The translations under genes and the position numbers were made by a program. This document shows, piece by piece, positions 46,001-48,269 of a stretch of 48,269 nucleotides of DNA; within the stretch, counting starts at the first letter, position 1, and each line of letters opens with the position of its first letter. The notes beneath the pieces were generated by a model that made no database searches, had not been told where the DNA came from, and saw nothing but the letters and a program-made list of their open reading frames with translations. Source of the DNA: Pyxidicoccus caerfyrddinensis (GTDB lineage: Bacteria; Myxococcota; Myxococcia; Myxococcales; Myxococcaceae); assembly GCF_010894405.1 (NCBI RefSeq), contig NZ_JAAIYA010000047.1, positions 1-48,269 of the forward strand, written 5' to 3'.

Positions 46001-46706
46001 CGCCCGTGCCCACCTGAGCCGACGTATTCAAACCCCAGCCCCACACCCTTCCCTCCGCGTCCAGCGCCAGCACGTGGTTGACGCCCGCGGCCATGGAGCG
46101 GATGGTGGGCAGCGCCGTCACTACGGCCGGAGTGGACACCGAGGCGCTCGTGGCGCCCGTACCCACCTGCCCGGACGCGTTCTGCCCCCACGCCCACAGC
46201 CGGCCATCCGTCCCCAGCGCGAGTGAGAAGTTCCCATTGGCCGCGATGGCCTGGATGCCGGAGAGCGCCGTCACCTTCGTCGGCACCAGCACCGTTCCAC
46301 CGGCACTGCCGAGGCCCGCCTGGCCGGAAGCATTCTGGCCCCACGCCCACACGTTGCCGCTCACATCCAGCGCCAGTGAGTGGGCGATACCCGCCGCTAG
46401 GGCCTTGATGGCGGGCAGTCCGTTCACCTGGGTGGGTTGGGAAACGGGCGTGCTGCTGGCGCTGCCCGTGCCCACCTGCCCGGCCACATTCTGTCCCCAA
46501 GCCCAGACGGTGCCATCCTTCCTCAGGAACAGTGAGTGGTAGGCGCCCGCCGCCACACCCTGCGGCACCTTCACCGCGGTGAGCTCCTGAGTCGCCGTAG
46601 CAGCCTCGACGTCACCGTCAGCCACCGGCTGCTGCTCACCACAGCCCATGGCCGCGAAGATGCCGACGGCCAGCATCACCAGCCAGATTCTGCTCTCTCG
46701 TCTCAT
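43008..46706 (-). CDS. RCC1 / MopE-repeat surface lipoprotein
   Basis: A 1232-residue lipoprotein (VGIFAAMGC, lipidated C22). Residues ~45-400 hold about seven RCC1 repeats (each with a VWAWGQNxxGQVGTG core), a beta-propeller. Residues ~408-845 hold Cys/Asp-rich MopE-type repeats of the EVCDGxDNDCDGxVDE kind, each followed in the later copies by WYRDxDGDxYG, likely to bind Ca2+ or other metals. In the last copy the first Cys is Ser (EVSDGVDNNC). Two ~100-residue beta-sandwich repeats (~850-960 and ~961-1065) share FDSNDTxEGTV and GVDDxxxDGNQ, Calx-beta-like. The last ~160 residues form a separate domain. GAGGGGGG supports the start. Likely a surface adhesin or receptor. Confidence 0.9.
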   Translation of the reverse strand: MRRESRIWLVMLAVGIFAAMGCGEQQPVADGDVEAATATQELTAVKVPQGVAAGAYHSLFLRKDGTVWAWGQNVAGQVGTGSASSTPVSQPTQVNGLPAIKALAAGIAHSLALDVSGNVWAWGQNASGQAGLGSAGGTVLVPTKVTALSGIQAIAANGNFSLALGTDGRLWAWGQNASGQVGTGATSASVSTPAVVTALPTIRSMAAGVNHVLALDAEGRVWGWGLNTSAQVGTGATSTTVLTPVQVAGLPRATAVAAGAGHSLIVDEQFGNVWAWGQNTFGQVGTGSASSTPVLAPTPVSGVFAVTALVAGHNSSLAIIGNGFATAWGHNAAGQLGTGTTVNSASPVGVTGLADAKALAAGAQHALALRPGCPMWAWGNNSQGQLGTGSTSSTPVTAPAQALLVNTFYFDGDMDGFGDEYLSEQACEPSPGYVEEVDCDDYTAATYPGAPESCNGMDDNCDGAVDDGNPSGGENCSTGQPGVCAAGVTACTNASVVCQQRQAASAEQCDGLDNDCDGAVDDGNPGGLQACATGQQGVCGEGVTYCTHGALECAPTRGASSEVCDGADNDCDGQVDDELAFQAWYRDVDGDNYGLTSQSVQACSRPSGYAPNSGDCNDTSAVFHPGAVEACDGVDNDCDAQADEGVPTQAWYRDADGDGTGNVSNTLQNCRQPAGFVSDASDCDDSNAAIKPGGTEVCDALDNDCDAQVDEGVLSAWYRDADGDGFGDAAQSTQACGKPTGYVAVANDCNDTSAAIKPGAAEVCDGVDNNCSGAVDEGIALLTWYRDVDGDTYGTSTNTLQKCSQPVGYVSAANDCDDSSAAIKPGATEVSDGVDNNCNGAVDEGFPAGITVSAPNGSTTEAGGQATFTVVLNAQPTGNVTVHFDSNDTREGTVATKSLTFTPANWKAPQTVTIAGVDDALADGNQPYAIVFSATTSSDAAYAAVTPTNVNLTNTDDDSVGFAVTDISGPTNEFGGPAIFTVRLTSQPFADVTVNFDSNDTTEGTVSPKSFTFTPSNWTTPQKATITGVDDDFPDGNQSYSIVFSATTGSDATYATIRPGDINVINLVDSARRFGFIDTHTNDVGFHELYDFFAGAGPVSSDFIFVELTNGGAFGGAWCSENARWYADQYMALAVSGGSPVSGSWNKYARPGPSGSPWYGPTTTGYVNIFGSECASYAWGWCSEWGINGMHFIISPADADPECYADGWSPGPAGWPRVTIRIASTRAMACGF
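44171..45360 (-). repeat. MopE-type tandem coding repeats
   Basis: Coding repeats within the RCC1/MopE lipoprotein. DNA copies diverge but keep the Cys-Asp-Gly-x-Asp-Asn pattern about eight times. Not a CRISPR: the units are in frame with the gene and the spacing follows protein repeats. Confidence 0.85.
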
Positions 46707-46872
46707 TGAAGCCCCCCTCGTGAGTGCGACTGCCTTGCCCCTTCCCGAAGCAGCGCGGCGCCATTCGTGTGCAGGCGTGGTGGGAATGGGGATGGCACTT
46801 GTACGTGAAGTGCGAGCGCCGCCGCGACTGAGTCAGCCGCGCACCAGGGCAGCCGAGGCGGCCCTCGCTTCG

Positions 46873-46882
46873 CAGACGTCTG
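46873..46882. promoter_or_regulatory. CAGACGTCTG palindrome, second copy
   Basis: A perfect 10-bp palindrome identical to 15716-15725, about 170 bp upstream of the RCC1/MopE gene start in the 227-bp gap behind the collagen-like gene. No other clear signal in this gap. Confidence 0.3.
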
Positions 46883-46933
46883 CAAAGGTACCCAATGGCC
46901 GCTCAGCGCGAGCGGTAGGTGGAAGCCGGAACT

Positions 46934-48049
46934 TCAGTTCGGCAACTCATAGGCATAGAGAAAGTCGAAAGTGCCGTAGGTGCAGCCCCCCGCGCGCGAA
47001 AACTCCATGAGTTGGATCTGGTGCGTGCCCGCCGCGAGGTTGAGCACGGCGTTGACCGAAGCGGAACCGCCGCAGTCATAGCTGTAGGCCATGCCAAGCC
47101 CCTCAGGATCGAGCCGTATCGTGCCGTTGACCTTCACGGTGAGATCGCCGCCAACGCACCTGTTCGGCCTGCTCAGCCGTACTTGGGCGTGGAGGATGAC
47201 AGGCCGCCCGAGAGTCGTAATCGTCATGGGATCGAGGGAAGGCACCGGAACCCAAGAATCGGAGGTAACACATGTCAGCTCAGGGAAGGTCCTGCTAGTG
47301 GCTACGACATAATTCAGCGGTAGGGAGAGCCCTGGGACTCCCTGCGGCCCCCTGTCTCCTTGAGCCCCCTGGGGACCTCGCGCTCCTGGAGGCCCTTGGG
47401 GACCAGTCTCACCCGTAGGGCCGGTATCGCCCTTGTCGCCCTTGGGACCTTGAGGCCCGATAAGGCCCGGGGCACCGGTGTCGCCCCTATCGCCCTTGGG
47501 GCCGATGGCACCCGCGATGCCCTGGATGCCCTGGGCACCAGGATCGCCCTTGAGACCCGGGAGGCCCTGGGGGCCAATGTCGCCCTTGTCACCCTTGGGG
47601 CCCTGGGCACCGACATCTCCCTTGTCGCCCTTGGGGCCCTGCGAGCCGGTGGGACCGCTCCCCCCCTGAGGACCAGCAGGCCCCTGAGCTCCCTGCGGTC
47701 CTGCCGGGCCACCCGTTCCGATGCTGACGTTGAAGCGGTCGTAGCCAGGCGCCTCGAGGTCCAGAGATGTCACAGTCAGGAGGTAGGTACCAGGTTGCGC
47801 CGCAATCTCAGCCGGCAGGTGCGCCACCACCGTCGTCGTGCTGGTGCTGAGAACGATAAGCCCCGCGCCGGCGAGGCTGACTGCTGGTGCGGAAGGGCCG
47901 AAGTTCTCGCCGAAGATGATGAGTTGTTGGTCGGCAAGGTCAACGGTGACGCTTGTGATATAGAGCGGGGCCTGCGCACCGCTGGTGAGTGGAAACGCAA
48001 GAAGGAGTGCCAGAAGGTACTGGAGGGGCAGTCGATATTTTCGAAGCAT
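46934..48049 (-). CDS. Secreted collagen-like protein with TIG domain
   Basis: A 371-residue exported protein. A signal peptide (RLPLQYLLALLLAFPLTSGA, cleavage near GAQA) leads to an IPT/TIG-like beta-sandwich (~28-110; LIIFGENFGPSAPAVSL). A collagen-like region of 42 uninterrupted Gly-X-Y triplets (residues 114-239) follows, rich in the charged GPKGDKGD unit that stabilises bacterial triple helices. A C-terminal ~130-residue beta-rich domain with four Cys (LTCVTSDSWVPVP, RPNRCVGG, YSYDCGGS, AGGCTYG) ends YAYELPN and may trimerise the chain. No membrane anchor or sorting signal is evident. No ribosome site is clear before the ATG at 48049. Base composition is less GC-rich than neighbours. Confidence 0.92.
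   Translation of the reverse strand: MLRKYRLPLQYLLALLLAFPLTSGAQAPLYITSVTVDLADQQLIIFGENFGPSAPAVSLAGAGLIVLSTSTTTVVAHLPAEIAAQPGTYLLTVTSLDLEAPGYDRFNVSIGTGGPAGPQGAQGPAGPQGGSGPTGSQGPKGDKGDVGAQGPKGDKGDIGPQGLPGLKGDPGAQGIQGIAGAIGPKGDRGDTGAPGLIGPQGPKGDKGDTGPTGETGPQGPPGARGPQGAQGDRGPQGVPGLSLPLNYVVATSRTFPELTCVTSDSWVPVPSLDPMTITTLGRPVILHAQVRLSRPNRCVGGDLTVKVNGTIRLDPEGLGMAYSYDCGGSASVNAVLNLAAGTHQIQLMEFSRAGGCTYGTFDFLYAYELPN
47333..47710 (-). repeat. 9-bp-periodic Gly-X-Y coding repeat
   Basis: Coding repeat of 42 collagen triplets without interruption in the collagen-like gene. Sub-blocks encoding GPKGDKGD recur at least three times, suggesting growth by internal duplication. Confidence 0.9.
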
Positions 48050-48177
48050 TGGTACACGTCCGACTGGTGGGTGGAGGGGACGGCTAACGAAGGATTGAAG
48101 GTGTCTACTTGCGCGGAGGTTCGGCGGGGAAAGGCATGTATACGGTGAGCGTCAAGGAAGATGTCGCGTGAGAGGAT

Positions 48178-48269
48178 TCAGCCGATGCGCTTCATCTCCT
48201 GGACGGCCGGGGTGAGGTTCGGAGAGGGGCCGAGACGGACAGGGCCCGCTGGCGTCCAGTCGCGCGTGT
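48178..48269 (-). CDS. C-terminal end of an unidentified gene (partial)
   Basis: The minus strand is open from the window edge to a TGA at 48178-48180. The frame ends with VRLGPSPNLTPAVQEMKRIG. Strong G/C third-position bias and gene spacing suggest a real coding end, but only ~29 residues are visible. No family recognised. Confidence 0.35.
   Translation of the reverse strand, partial: TRDWTPAGPVRLGPSPNLTPAVQEMKRIG

Overview
The window looks like a chromosomal segment of a myxobacterium of the Myxococcus/Corallococcus/Pyxidicoccus type. The reasons are its high GC content with strong G/C preference at third codon positions, a Ser/Thr kinase with a Pro-rich linker and C-terminal PEGA-type domains, many secreted lipoproteins and outer-membrane barrels, and a large RCC1/MopE-type surface lipoprotein. 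This assignment comes from gene content only; there is no 16S sequence in the window. I saw no CRISPR array, tRNA gene or intact insertion sequence.

Bases 1-11.4 kb: the window opens inside the last ~60 bases of a 5S rRNA, so an rRNA operon lies just upstream, and a strong intrinsic terminator follows it. Next come a degenerate C-terminal fragment of a quinone oxidoreductase (minus strand), a 950-residue Ser/Thr kinase and an overlapping pair of KamA-family radical-SAM aminomutases. Three minus-strand genes follow (a membrane-anchored sigma-region-4-like protein, a lipoprotein and a secreted protein). They diverge from a plus-strand run of SpoIID/LytB-domain protein, queA and tgt.

Bases 11.4-23.3 kb: tgt is followed by yajC-secD-secF (protein export), giving the widespread queA-tgt-yajC-secDF gene order. 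Then come a minus-strand outer-membrane protein, recJ (plus), a YHS-domain mini-protein, and a three-gene minus-strand unit of barrel / lipoprotein zinc metalloprotease / barrel, followed by aspS, which has a readable promoter.

Bases 23.3-36.5 kb: a MocR-type regulator is divergent from a PhzF-family gene, with paired direct repeats between them. A lipoprotein with a JAMM/RadC-like metalloprotease signature follows, with two copies of a 25-bp repeat upstream. Then a PAS-AraC regulator is divergent from a secreted M9-type collagenase. Converging on the collagenase is a complete operon for trans-4-hydroxy-L-proline breakdown: epimerase, three-subunit D-hydroxyproline dehydrogenase, pyrroline-4-hydroxy-2-carboxylate deaminase and alpha-ketoglutarate semialdehyde dehydrogenase. 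Hydroxyproline is characteristic of collagen, so these neighbours read together as a collagen-utilisation locus that ends in 2-oxoglutarate. This is the most interesting part of the window.

Bases 36.5-48.3 kb: a lipoprotein with a carboxypeptidase-regulatory-like domain, a CPA1-type Na+/H+ antiporter, and a LysR regulator divergent from an alcohol dehydrogenase / cupin / carboxymuconolactone-decarboxylase-family operon. After these comes a less GC-rich stretch holding a 1232-residue RCC1-MopE-repeat lipoprotein and a secreted collagen-like protein with 42 uninterrupted Gly-X-Y triplets. The window ends inside a further minus-strand gene.
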